From assembly GCA_029721515.1 (NCBI GenBank), contig CM056556.1, positions 16,111,598 to 16,175,597 of the forward strand: DNA of 64,000 nt. The letters run 5' to 3'. This document shows positions 50,601 to 61,962 of this stretch, in pieces. The translations under genes and the position numbers were made by a program. Position 1 is the first letter of the stretch; the number at the start of each line of letters is the position of its first letter. The DNA comes from Synanceia verrucosa. Its lineage: Eukaryota > Chordata > Actinopteri > Perciformes > Synanceiidae. The notes under the pieces are model-generated. The model saw only the letters and a program-made list of their open reading frames with translations. It searched no databases and was not told where the DNA came from.

Positions 50601-53433
50601 TATGAGACTCACTAGGAACACATGCAATCCCTCAAGTCTCAGGCTTATTGATTACAAAAGAGATACATTTCAACAAAGACCACAATCAATAACCACAGCA
50701 GTGCATGGACAATATAAAAGTCTTTAATCATAAATAACTGAATCAGATGATCATGGATGTGTTTCACAGAGGTCTTTCAATTCAGCATCATTGATTATTT
50801 AGGTGAATTAGTTGCATGTTTGAGAAGAACAGGTAATTTGTGTATGAATGATGAAGATTATGATGATAGATGAGAGAGAGAAAAGAGCTTTTAAATTATG
50901 ACTTCCACTGAACAAACACTGATCACCTCAGCCATTACCGGCGTAGAAATACACTGGTGTTTTTAATGACCACTCCAGGGATTTTTCAGTGTGTTTATCA
51001 GTTATGTAAATAATTAAAACAGTTCTCTCTGACCTCAGGTGGTTTCTGTATTTTTCAGCATTAATGTGCCACAAAATCTGAGGGATGTCATATTTCCAAA
51101 TTAGATGAGAAGATTGATACCACATCTGACAGTGGTATCAGTCTTTTCACTTAACTCTTGTTAAGAAAGCAAATAAACATAATCCCCAAACTGCACACCT
51201 TTACAACATATGTTACTTCTAAGTAAGCACACTCAACCTCTACAACATGCTGTGTACCACAGCCAAACTACAATGTGCCACAGTGGCATTTTAATGTAGA
51301 GGGATTCATTTCAGACTAGGTCATTCATCCACATTCTGCTCCTTGTCCCTGTTAGACTAATTGAATAGGTCAAAGGCAATGACATACATCATATACAGTA
51401 GGAATAGCCATAAAGGGCAAAGAGGGGCTGATAAAAGAGGAGAGACAGGCGGCATGACACGCAGTAAAAGCCAAAGGCCTCTGGTAAGGACTGACGCAGG
51501 GAAACTGAGAGTAGCAAGAAGGAAAAGGGACACCTAAAGTTTAATCTCTCAGATGGGTGTCTAAATCACACATCAGTTCTATGATGCTGTAGGCACACTC
51601 CAGCTCTTTTTTATTATATGCTATAAACTATGCAGTAAGTAAAGTAGCTCTTTGTATCTAAAGTATATTCTGCTCTAACACAACTAACATTGTAAACACT
51701 GCAACAATGTGAGCTGACAAACAGCTTGCAATTAAAAGACAATACATGAAATCCCTTGGTGCCAGCGTGACTGATAAGTGATGACGCAGCTTGGCAGCAA
51801 GTGGGCATCATTCTGGAGAAAACAAACGCAAACAGTAAACAGTAAGCTTGTGTTCAAGCATGGTGAAATGAGTCCCTATTTTCATGAGCCTGGTCAGTTG
51901 AGGCAGTCAAGGCTACACACACATACACACACACACATACATAGGCGTATAAAGCGTTTTGTGTAACACGGAAAGAACATCTCTTGAATCTCAAGTGTTT
52001 AAAGTTGGCCTATTTCCACCCTCCTCTAGGGTCTTGGTGAGTGGAGGATGTTGTACATTCATTAGAAGAGAGAGCCGTCAAGAGCCTGGCTGACAAATGA
52101 CCTTGGCCAGTAATGCCCCACAGCTGTAACGTATTTCTTTATGGAGACACTGTGCTGGTGCTATTCTAGCTTTTGTTATTGGCAACAAATCCCATGAATC
52201 TGAGCTTTGATTGTTTTAACATAGTCCCCCATTTTTTTTAAAAGCTATTAAAAACAGATATTTTATTGGTGCTCATTCATCATAATGAACATGGGCATTG
52301 TAGATTATTTTAGTTTACACCATCTTGCTGCTGTAAATACACTACAGCATTGTGTATAAATCTGCTGTCTTCAACAAATACAGTATTTAGCCAGTTCTAA
52401 CAACATTTCTTAAAAAACTACAGTGACCAGGTGTTTTTATATGAAGGAGCTACTGTATATATTTAATCTGTTTTACTTGGATTCAGTGGGAATAAGACAC
52501 TGTGGATACAGCAAGTATTGAGGTGTGGACCAAAACATTGTTGAGCTTCATAGCACCAGCTTTATCCTTCAAGGAGTACACACAGAAGACCCACTTTCAC
52601 AATAAAGTGTGATACATAATGTCCATACACTGTAATAAATCACAGAGTCAAAGCAATGTCAATAAACTGTAAGTAATACAAGGACAATCAAATAATAAAA
52701 TGAAATCCCTAACTCTGTCACTCTTAACGTGTTTCACAATTATTGGCAACTGAACATGATTCAGTGACACAGTCATTTTTCTTTAGCTGTTACATATTAG
52801 ATCACATTTTACACTGCGAGATAAGGGAAAACTGTGTGATAATTCTGCTTCTGAGAATGTTTGTAAGAGCTGTGAATTACCCTGAAGCACTAGAATCACA
52901 GCTCTTCAGGGGGAAAAAACAACATGCTGCAGAGAGAGAGAGAGATCCTCTTAGTATTGTGAGTCATATGCTATACATAATCAGTCTGGTGATAAGTGAC
53001 GGCACCAGGTACCACCTGGTTGACGCACGCATTTGGTGATTAAAACACTCTTGATCTAATTTATTATCATTAGCATTTAGACTCATCTGCAAAGTTGGCA
53101 TCATTTTCAGTCTCTTCTGTTGCAGAAGGTCCCTGATTGAAATCACTGAATTCTATTTTCAATAAAGCTTTGATGTTCTGTGACGCATTAAAAGGAATGT
53201 GTTCGTTGAATCAGTGATGACTTCTCTGAGAAATAACTGAGCAGTGATTATTATTGCAGAGGGCTATTGGGAATGTGTCCAAGACAGTTCATTAGTTAGT
53301 AAGTATTGTCTCCTCTTGAGAAAGGAGAATTTTCCAGGGAGCAGGCTGAGAAACAAAAATGGCTGTCACAATGCCAATTGCCACCACCCACAGCCAGTCC
53401 CAGGGTGGGCGCTTGTCCGCTCCGATGACCATC
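47700..53433. other. Intergenic, no gene recognised
   Basis: AT-rich sequence downstream of OCC1. A 124-codon plus frame at 48222-48596 has no known domain. A purine run lies at 52936-52947. I could not locate the OCC1 polyadenylation site with confidence. Confidence 0.45.
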
Positions 53434-53699
53434 TTTTTTTTTCTTTTCTTTTTTTTTTTTAACAAAGTGAAGGGTGATGATGGATGCCAGACCTCTGCTG
53501 TGCGTTTCTGCATCACTGTGCCACCCATGACTCCATGAGGCAGCGTCCTCAGATCCCCGGCAAGTTGTCCACATCCTCGCTCAATGACCGTGTTGAAGCC
53601 TGAGACTTCAATCAGTGTGTGGTGAGCTAACATAGGAACACTTACATGCGCTCTGCTTGTAATGTCGATGAATAAATATGCAGGGTCCTGTTGACACAA
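53434..53699 (-). other. Poly(A)-tailed open segment, possible retrotransposed insert
   Basis: On the minus strand an open frame of about 80 codons includes HHTLIEVSGFNTVIERG and GDLRTLPHGVMGGTVMQKR, and it reads into an A-rich tract. That tract is the complement of the T-run at 53434-53460. An open frame ending in genomic poly(A) suggests a processed retrocopy or a SINE-like insert. It could instead be part of the OCC1 3' region, since an acceptor-like 'tttgtgtcaacag' lies at its upstream edge. I do not recognise the protein. Confidence 0.35.
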
Positions 53700-53822
53700 A
53701 GAACTAAGTCACTGGTCTTTGTACTATCGTCACTTTATGAAACAAAATGCAGAACGGTAGGTGATGTTAAGAGCTGAACAAGCAGCCTAGTTTTACCTGT
53801 GTTGTGTTCCCTTCAGCTGCTG

Positions 53823-53827
53823 TTAGT
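53823..53827 (-). CDS. OCC1: OCC1 coding exon 5, last residue and stop
   Basis: A good acceptor ('ctgcttcttgcag') is followed by AC TAA. Joined to the G left by exon 4 this gives GAC TAA, so the protein ends ...STCKD. Length and a Lys-plus-one-residue ending agree with the mammalian protein. Only the coding five bases are listed; the exon continues as 3' UTR, possibly with a further donor at CACAG|GTAAAA (exon end 53797). An alternative acceptor lies near 53695. Confidence 0.7.
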
Positions 53828-56800
53828 CTGCAAGAAGCAGGGGACAGAATGAGTGCTTGAATATATAATACAATCATTTGACAAATTCCTTGTTCTTGTG
53901 TTTCTTTCTTAATGTCAAGTCTGTGTACAAAAACACCCAGGTACTCTAAGCAGTTTGAACTGGGAGACCTCAGTGGGAAAAAATAGCCAGTACTCGATGT
54001 GCACAAAAACGAATAAGTGTCATGTTTAACCTCGATGAGCACAAAGATAACCATGAGCAGAAATAAGAGGTAAGGTAGCAGTTTATTTCACATTACAAAA
54101 CAGCAACAAAAAAAGATGGTCAGTTCGGTCAATAGCACTGTATACTCTATCAGAACAAATAAGGCTGATGTGGTCTTCGCATGCAACATTTGAAAATTAC
54201 TCTTTATTGTATTTCACCATTGTCAAAATAAAGGTGAAGGATATTCATCTTAGAAGCTATGAGTACCCAAGCTGTACTATTGAAAGATTCAGCAAAAGCA
54301 AAGGTCAAATAAAACCAAAGATGCTGCAGGCAGACAGGCACATGGTTTCATGGAATGACGGCTCAGCCACAAGGGATTATTTCACTCCACCCCCTGATCT
54401 TCTTCAGTGCAAGATGTTTTACTATATTATCCAGAATGTGAAATGTACACTACACTGTGTGTGTTCCAGATGTTTACCTTTACATGTGGACTTAGACTGA
54501 CTGGCAGCCACAGAGGTCAGGTCTGCTGGTAGACCTACATATACGCCACCATAGTTCCTGAGAGACGAGAGGAGAGGAATGGGGAAAACAATTCATTGTC
54601 TTTGTGGTGTTTCTCAATTGAATACAGTGCTTTTAGTAATACATTTACATTTTTATTTATCTTTTTATAGCATTATTTTGCTAGGATAACAGCTTCAGAC
54701 TAAGTTTACTTTCTGTCAGCTACTGCATTAACACACATTGCAGCAGGAAAGACAGGGGATCTCATTTAGAAGTACTGTGGTTGTCAAATTTGAAAGTATT
54801 TATAGCTTTACAACTATTCTTGAATACCACACCAGTTAAAAAAAAAATGTTGTTATGCAAATTGATAATTAAATGTGACTAGATTTTTGCATCTTGCTAT
54901 CAAGTGTTGACATCAAATAATAATTAGAGTCTGCAATTTGTATACTACAACAGAAAATAAAAGCATTTTGCAATTACACACTGCACACATGTATTATTGA
55001 TATGTTTGAAATACACTAACCAACACCATAACAAGTAGAGAAGAATGAAATGCAAAAATACCTTCTTTTCTCATCATCTACTGAGGAATCTTCTGTCCTA
55101 ATTGAGAGAAGAAGCACAGGTCTCAGCTCTTATGGAAGCACAGAGGACATAAACTCAAACACACAAACACACACACAAACACACACTGATGGGAGGCACT
55201 GAGAACTGTGGAAGTCAATTTAAGGTGTATTAAATTAGTTCTGAACAACTGATGGTCAGATTTGAAACAATTTTTGCTTCAGGTCTGGAACCAGACTACT
55301 GGAAAACCAATTTCTAAAGAGCTTTAGGCTTTTTGTTGTTGTTGTTGTTGTCGGGCTGATTTGAAGCTGTTCCACCTAATTCACTGTGTCTTACTTTTCC
55401 TGGTCGTGCGAGCAAAATAATGACATCAATTTTACTTTTGGGTGTATTATTATTATTATTATTATTATTTTTCCCATAATACATACTGGTATTGTTCGTG
55501 TTTATGTATGTGTTTTGTTCTGTTGTACAGTCCTAGTGAGCTGTGATTAGCTTCAGTGAGTTGTGAGTTGCTCAGCTCTCATGGGTCCTGTGCTGGCTGC
55601 TCAGATGCTTATCAAGGGGCGCACACACACAGACATGTATGTGCAGTAGACACACAAATACTCACTGATTCCAGGAAATGCTTTGGAAATGCTGCCCCTC
55701 TCAAAGCTTTGGCATACACAACTGTTGATGGCAGCCTGTAATTTTTTTTTTCAGTTTTTGATCGGTAAACAAGAGGAAATAGGGACCTGCTTTAACGGTC
55801 AGGTAGCTTTTCATGTCTCTTATTGTACTGCATTTTATTTCATTCATCTCTTTTTAAAGTGAAGTCTGAGTTTTTCATTTTATTAAGTACAGATGAAACA
55901 ATTTTGTTGATGACTATTACATGATTGATCATTGAAGCAGTTCCATCTATGGTAAAATGCAACATTTACCCTACATTGTTACCATATCAATTATATCTAA
56001 ATTCATATACATAATAAGGAATTTGTCAGACAGAGAGAGAGAGCAGACTTGATTGCATGCATTGAAATGTTTACCAATGAGAAAATGAAAGCAGTTTGCA
56101 GTCTTGTGTTTTGAATTTTTATTTTAATCATAGATTGTTTTGTAGTTGCACATTACACTTATTTTAAAATGCTTTTAGATTGTATTAGGCCTACAACATC
56201 TGTGTGATGGGATATAAATAGGAGGAGTGCATGAATTCAAGGTGGGTAGATGTATGAAGCTTTTTTATGAAGGTGTCATATAAAAGGCCACAGATGATGC
56301 TCTTCATAAGCACTTTATGTTAGAAAATTGTACTTAAATGGACTTACACATCTTTGGAGACGTCTGCTGGCCCTGAAAACATATGAAAAGACCAACTTTA
56401 ATTAATCTTCATTATGAAAAGTTCCATCTGCCTGGTCTTAATCAGGGCACTAGAGACAGAGATTCAGCAAATGGAGTGTCTACAGTAGACTGCTTGTATT
56501 TGTTAAGGCTGAATCAGCAGAAACAATATTTCATTTGTTTTTGTTTTTCATGTACCTGATAATGAACCAAATAATAAATCCAAAATATTTTTTTGAAATA
56601 AACATATTTAATTTCAACATAGCGAGGAAGCATTTTATCTCAAATCCAAAATGTTTCCCTCATAATGTTTAATGGTTATTTCTGAGTGCTTAAATTTGCA
56701 GTATATCAAATGTTTTTCAGTATAGAAACTAACCACACTCATACTCAAACAATTCACAACTTGCTTCTGATGGTTAACACAACATACAAAGCATACAGAA

Positions 56801-58368
56801 TAAAATGCCTTTTATTCCAAATGGCACCCATTTTGCTCATCCCAATGCAGTTCAACTCTTTTATGGTCCATCTCATTCTTTGCTGAACCACCACAGGCAG
56901 CCAACTGAAGTTGATTTGAATAAAAATGGGATCACAATGCATTCATTTGGAAAATAATCCAACATCCTGCTTGTATGTAGAGTATCTGGTTCAATTACCA
57001 TTTTCAAATATGGTAACTTCGAAAAGAACATTATGTGAATAAGATGCAGCAGCAGAAAACTGGAGAATCTACATTACATTAAAGGCATGGAAAGATTTTT
57101 CGTAGTAAATGTTTCAGTCTGCTCACATGACACAGCGTCCTTTGAGAAGCCTGACAAAAGCTCATTCATATCCAAGGGTGCAAGTCTGCGGACTAGGGAT
57201 GAGCAATGTGAAATACAGAGTCTATTGAGGAGGTCATTTGAGTTTGGTATGCTTGAACTATTTAAATGGAATAAATGCTATATTTTTTATATGGATTGTA
57301 AAAGAATTATTTTTTACTGTATTATCACTAATTATCTGTTCATACATTAGCCAACCAGGAGTTACAGTTGTTGAGAAATATATTATTAACATTAACGTCT
57401 GATAACAACTACATCGTAGTATAGTATTATATTGTATAAGCCATTATTAAATGTGTATTATATTCCTTATTCAGGATAAAACATACTGTAGATATTTGTA
57501 CATAAACAGGTAGTGACACAAATGCAAAATATATAAAATAGGATTTTAGTCACAAAACATAATAGTATGAGCAATGTCCTTTGACTCTGTCCTGGTGTCA
57601 GCTGGCACAGACAAACAAGTGCAACCATTAGTCCACATTTGTCAAAGTGACAGGGTGTCATGCATCCTTGACATTGTGCTGAACACTGACCTCTAAGAAG
57701 GAACAGAAAAAAATGAACAAGACCTACTGCACAGAAATGAACACAAAAACTACTGGAGATGTTAGATGTTTAGTTTAACCTCAACGTAGATCACATTTAA
57801 AGCAAAAGACAACACTGGACTCCCAGTAAAGCTGTCTGTGGTTCTGTTAACATGCCTGGGAAGCACTGATTAGGTACCTGCAAGCACAACACTCACACAC
57901 ATTTATACAAGCACTAACACACACCATGTTGCCTTAATAGGCACTGGTGGTGAGGTAATCCTGCAGATACTTCAATCTAATTATTACCTCAATGCCCAGA
58001 TGTTTTAAAGTATAATTTAAAACAGATATTCACCTGAGAGCAATGTTTTTTGAGGACAAGCCACAGTAAAGCATGATATCTGTTTAAGCATTAGTATAAC
58101 CACGAGATATAATATTTACTCTGCTCAAATGTGTCCTCCGGGCTTTATGAATGAAACATGGCCATTGATCAAAAGCTGCTTATTTTTCGATATCGAAACC
58201 AGGGCAAGAAAAGCACATAAAAACTCTTCAGAGTATTTGTCTTTGTGTCACTAGAGAGTATCATTGTCATTATCTTTATCAAACCGGTATATTCCTGGTG
58301 TCATCTACGAGAATATGGGAGAGCCTTCATGATCGACCCACTACCTATTGCTTTAGGAGACCACTGCG

Positions 58369-58405
<37 letters not shown>

Positions 58406-58756
58406 GGAGCCTGTCTGCTGCACATTGGGGAGTAAAAGTGTATATTTTTGTCATAATTTTGAGACACAAACATACAAAATTATATACAGTTGGGCTTCAT
58501 GAATGAAATCAAGCCACTGAGAGTTGCACAAACATAAAGCACACACACAGACACACATTGAATGCAAGGATAACCCTGACACACTTCATTTACATTCAAA
58601 ACACCCTCTCCCTTTGGTGAAGATACAGTGACAGCTCGCTCACACTCTCACCAATATTGCACACACACACATCTATATGGATTTATAAATGCATATTCCT
58701 TAAAAATACTCACCCCCTCCTGAGGTATTGGTGGCTGAGGAATTGCCACAACCCAT
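53823..58756 (-). CDS. OCC1: OCC1 (C12orf75 homolog), five coding exons
   Basis: Five short exons on the minus strand join in frame into a 62-residue protein, against 63 in human as I recall it: 58756-58714, 56372-56348, 55097-55062, 54557-54478 and 53827-53823 (stop). The product starts MGCGNSSATNTSGG, has an acidic middle (TEDSSVDDEK), then the family signature RRNYGGVYVGLPA and a Lys-rich end. Gly2, Cys3 and Ser6 fit N-myristoylation plus palmitoylation, so membrane anchoring is likely. Its molecular function is not established; the name comes from over-expression in colon carcinoma. Introns are about 2341, 1250, 504 and 650 nt, all GT-AG. The gene is divergent from APPL2, the same neighbour as in mammals. 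Identity is near certain; the last exon is the least certain part. Confidence 0.9.
54478..54557 (-). CDS. OCC1: OCC1 coding exon 4 (signature exon)
   Basis: 80 nt after the acceptor 'ctctcgtctctcag'. It reads RNYGGVYVGLPADLTSVA and then ASQSKSTCK. RNYGGVYVGLP is the most conserved block of the family and makes the gene identification secure. The exon ends at AAAG|GTAAAC. If that donor were skipped, the frame would run 18 more codons to a TAG at 54424-54422, giving a longer C terminus. Confidence 0.95.
55062..55097 (-). CDS. OCC1: OCC1 coding exon 3
   Basis: 36 nt between the acceptor 'tctctcaattag' and the donor GTATTT. It completes the split Val codon and reads VTEDSSVDDEKR, leaving AG for the next exon. 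This is the acidic central region of the family. Confidence 0.9.
55333..55351. repeat. (TTG)n microsatellite in OCC1 intron 2
   Basis: Six TTG units on the plus strand, within intron 2 of OCC1. Confidence 0.9.
55446..55470. repeat. (TTA)n microsatellite in OCC1 intron 2
   Basis: About eight TTA units, within intron 2 of OCC1. Confidence 0.9.
56348..56372 (-). CDS. OCC1: OCC1 coding exon 2 (25-nt micro-exon)
   Basis: 25 nt between the acceptor 'tatgttttcag' and the donor GTAAGT (complement of 56342-56347). With the leftover G of exon 1 it reads GPADVSKD and leaves two bases (GT). Phase fits both neighbours, and KD-V-T matches the family. Confidence 0.85.
58370..58401. repeat. (CA)n microsatellite in OCC1 intron 1
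   Basis: About 15 CA units preceded by CGCA, some 310 bp inside intron 1 from its donor. Confidence 0.95.
58714..58756 (-). CDS. OCC1: OCC1 coding exon 1
   Basis: 43 nt: ATG at 58756 through GGAGGGG, then the donor GTGAGT (complement of 58708-58713). It encodes MGCGNSSATNTSGG plus one base (phase 1). The start is fixed by the conserved MGCGNS opening, and the context 'gcaaaATGG' has A at -3 and G at +4. Confidence 0.94.
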
Positions 58757-58804
58757 TTTGCATCGATGCAGCCACCGTCCAAGCAGAGCGGAGACGCTCA
58801 AAAT

Positions 58805-58851
58805 GAAGAAGAAAAAGAAGAAGGAGGAGAAGGAAGAGGAAAGGAGGGAGA
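58805..58851. repeat. Purine tract in the OCC1 5' UTR
   Basis: An almost pure A/G run on the plus strand, hence a pyrimidine-rich leader (C/T) in the OCC1 transcript about 50-95 nt before the ATG. The plus-strand frame of Lys/Glu codons across it is an artefact. Confidence 0.85.
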
Positions 58852-59026
58852 CTCAAAACACGTTGAGGAGAGGAAGAAGGTCAATGAAACGTCATAGAAA
58901 TGTCTCCCACTGTAACACTGGGATCTCCTTTGGTTGTGTCCCCCCTCCCCTCCCTTCAGTCTTGCGCCTGTCCTCTCTACAAAGCAACAGAGAGCTGAGA
59001 GTGAAGTGGAAGCATGGAAAGAGAGG

Positions 59027-59030
59027 CTTT

Positions 59031-59034
<4 letters not shown>
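59027..59034 (-). promoter_or_regulatory. Predicted TATA box of OCC1
   Basis: TATAAAAG on the minus strand. It lies about 270 nt upstream of the OCC1 ATG, with pyrimidine-rich initiator-like sequence ('ttcactctca') about 25-35 nt downstream, near 58990-59003. This would give a 5' UTR of roughly 240 nt. The assignment is by position and motif only. Confidence 0.55.

Positions 59035-59077
<43 letters not shown>
59033..59077. repeat. (CA)n microsatellite touching the OCC1 TATA box
   Basis: About 22 CA units on the plus strand ((TG)n on the OCC1 strand), directly upstream of and overlapping the first bases of the predicted TATA box. Confidence 0.95.
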
Positions 59078-59081
<4 letters not shown>

Positions 59082-59272
59082 ACGAACACATACATACACA
59101 TATAAGTAGAGAGGATGAGAGAGAGGGGAGAGAAGGATGCTGTGCCCTCACATGATTTGCTCTTTTCCTCCACCCTGACATGGTTGCCTGGGAAACCAGG
59201 GGAAAGGAGGAGGAGGGTGGGGTGAGACTAAACCAATAGCGAGCTTCCTTATTTTTATATATTTATATAAAG

Positions 59273-59311
59273 GTGCGTGCGTGCGTGCGTGCGTGCGTGT
59301 GTGTGTGTGGG
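59273..59311. repeat. (GTGC)n/(GT)n microsatellite
   Basis: GTGC tetranucleotides pass into GT dinucleotides. A plus-strand TATATAAAG word lies immediately to the left, near 59264-59272, and a CCAAT word lies at 59233-59237. Confidence 0.9.
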
Positions 59312-61800
59312 GAGGGGTGAAATACATTTAAGGGGCATCAATATATCAGTCTGTGTGTATGTGACATCCTGTAAATTCGTCAAATGGTCTTTGTTCTGAA
59401 ACATAAAGGACCTTTATTCATCCCCCACACACACACACACACACACACGCACACTTGTTTCAACTCTTGACAATCACAGAGTGAGAAGTTGAGCCTTGAA
59501 CAGTCTCGTAATGAAACCACTTGGGTCAGGCTTAGGTCATCTTACAGACCCAGTAAATCTTAATTCAGTTTCTTCCTCTCTTCCAGTCACGCCATTGCAT
59601 GCTCTGACAAGATTAGAGCAGTCATATGAGTGGAGTTTAGACAGCAGGAAGCATTGAATTAGCAGTCCGCCTCCATTCAGGCTCTCACAAGATGTTGTTT
59701 ACAACTAAATGTATCATGTTGTTTTGACACTAAATCCTGGTATGTGTCCAATAGACTGTGAATTCAAACAAAACAACTTGTTTAGGGTTAGGAATAGATA
59801 ATACTACTACTAATAATAATAATTTAAGTTCAAATGAGTACATAGCTTAAGTTACCGATCTTATCATCAAGTCAAACGCTAAACTAAATGGTGGAATCAA
59901 AAAACAAAATCAAATCAAAGGCCATTATTATCATTGTATAACAATGCATACAACCGGGAGTGCGGAGCTACTTGGTGCTTTATATTCACAGGAGTCAAAT
60001 ATAGTAATATAAAAATATAGTGAGCAATATTTACAGTTTTTACAGTAAGATGTTCACAGTTATTTTTGGGCTGTTGACAATTCCAGTTATTGCACAGTTG
60101 TATTATATATACGATTATTGAAAAATTCCAAGAATTTCAAACATGGCAACCATTATACCCTCTACACATACCTTTGTGAGTATGTTAACACACTGACATC
60201 GTAGCATGCAAGTTTTGATCGTACATTTTGTGCTCATAGAGTACTTCTACTTTTCTACAAAAGATAAATGTACCATAATTAACCTGTAATTTCATGTTTA
60301 ATATACCGTCTCAGACACAAGCTTTTGTTTTCTCACAATTATTTCTCCTGAAGATGTCTTTCCTCAGTCAGCTGAATCACCGCTTTGTTAAATCCAGGTT
60401 AGTTCCACTGACATTAAGCGTCTCTCTTAATGGGCCAGACTTAGCCGAGCCAGCAAACAAAGTCACTACCACTGATTTGCCTTTTCTAATTTAAAGACAT
60501 AAGTTACCCAATTAAACAACACAAGCCCACTGGGGAGGAAAGCATGTGCTCCTGCTCAGGCTGCCTGTGAGCTTGATGAGGAGACATTGCTTGTTATGGC
60601 TTGCCTACATTATCAAGACACAACACAACAGACATGGCTACAAGTTAGACCATTGTTGAGATCATATAAAATTAAATTTCACTGAGATACTTTCAGTGTT
60701 ATATCTTTGTTTCTTCGACTTAGGATTTCCTTAAGTGACATTATCCTGACATATTAATCATCGTAGGTTCTCAAAATTGATTGACTGCCTTGGAAACAGA
60801 CAAAGTTGCAATAATTCTCTTCATGTTATACTTATGTTATGTAAAATATTTTTCAATTTCATTTTAAAAAAGGGTTAGGATGGAGAATTGTTCCACAGTG
60901 GAAGGTGTAGATTAAAATTTACATTTACAGATTACATGAAAGAGATGCACAACATTAAACGACACTGACAGAATACCTGACGCTTTATCAACCAGAATAT
61001 GATCAGTCAAAGAAGTGATCTTTTTGGGAAAATGTGCAGGCCTCTTCAATAATGATGATGCGATATTGCAGTGTGCATCACATGCTCTGTTTATAATTAG
61101 GAAATTGTGACTGAAACAAAACGAGAGCTGCATGATTACTTCCAGGACTTAGTAAATAGAAAATAGATGCACTTCTCACTTCTCATGTATTATACTGCAT
61201 CCCCATTCATAATAATCTCTCTATACCTCTATATTTTCCATCTTTTCATTTCTTCAGATTTTGTACATCTGAATTATAAATAAGTAGGCTTGATGTTAAG
61301 CCACCTTTAACTGTGAAAATTAGAGCAGCATTTTGTTCTGTCATTTTATAGACTAAAGGATTGATGGTTAAGTAAAATAATTAATGATGAAAATAAAATA
61401 CAATTTCGTGGTCAAAACTATAAAATAAAATAAATAAATGGAAATAAAATATTCTATTAAGGAAAGGAGTACTAAATATAGTAACTATAGATTAACATAT
61501 ACATCAATTAACATTTTTATCAAGGCAGGTATTTTGAAATTAAACTATGTACTTCTTCATATGTCCACATGAGGTCGCTGTTGATATTATAATGGTGAAA
61601 CTTAACCTACATCTATTTTAACACTAATGTAATCGCTAACACCACAAATAAGCTTTGCAAAAAGCACACTGCATCACCAGATAATAAGTAAATTCAATAT
61701 GAAACGACACAAATCTACATTTTACAATTAAAGCACAGGTTGCTGTTTTTACCGGTCACATGCATGAAGCATAAGCGGCTGTGGATGAGATCAGACTGGG
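59312..61800. other. OCC1-APPL2 divergent intergenic region
   Basis: AT-rich, with a (CA)n tract at 59425-59454 and an ATAAAATAAATAAAT-type low-complexity patch near 61420-61450. No coding sequence was recognised. The region separates the two divergent promoters and would hold their shared or separate control elements. Confidence 0.6.
59425..59454. repeat. (CA)n microsatellite
   Basis: About 14 CA units, interrupted near the end by CGCA. Confidence 0.95.
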
Positions 61801-61840
61801 CCCGCCTCCAACTCCTACGTGTTCCTCTCATCCGCGCAGA

Positions 61841-61860
61841 GGCTTCTGGGAAACAGAGTC
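61841..61860 (-). promoter_or_regulatory. ZNF143/THAP11-like promoter motif of APPL2
   Basis: On the minus strand ACTCTGTTTCCCAGAAGCC resembles the ACTAYRNNNCCCR promoter motif (one mismatch) with its usual CCCAGAA continuation. It lies about 45-65 nt upstream of the APPL2 start codon in a locally GC/CpG-richer stretch, consistent with a TATA-less housekeeping promoter. Confidence 0.45.
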
Positions 61861-61905
61861 CATGCCTTAAATAATTCAAGCTCCTTTTCCTCCACTGCTA
61901 ACAAG

Positions 61906-61962
61906 ATGCCGGCCGTACATCACAAACTGCTGCTTGAGGAAGCTTTGCAGGACAGTCCCCAG
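61906..61962 (+). CDS. APPL2: APPL2 coding exon 1
   Basis: 57 nt, 19 codons, ending CAG|GTAGGC, phase 0. The ATG has A at -3 (aacaagATGC) and no in-frame ATG lies upstream, although the frame stays open for 29 codons before it. Relative to human APPL2 as I recall it, the N terminus reads HHK where human has DK. Confidence 0.95.

Noticed and set aside
54168..54500. 110-codon plus-strand frame
   Set aside because: It overlaps the OCC1 signature exon on the opposite strand and has no family resemblance.
58728..59105. 125-codon plus-strand frame rich in Lys/Glu and Thr-His
   Set aside because: It is antisense to OCC1 exon 1 and its leader. It is produced by the purine tract and the (CA)n repeat.
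61819..61905. Possible upstream extension of APPL2
   Set aside because: The frame is open upstream but starts at GTG with no ATG. The conserved protein begins at the ATG at 61906.
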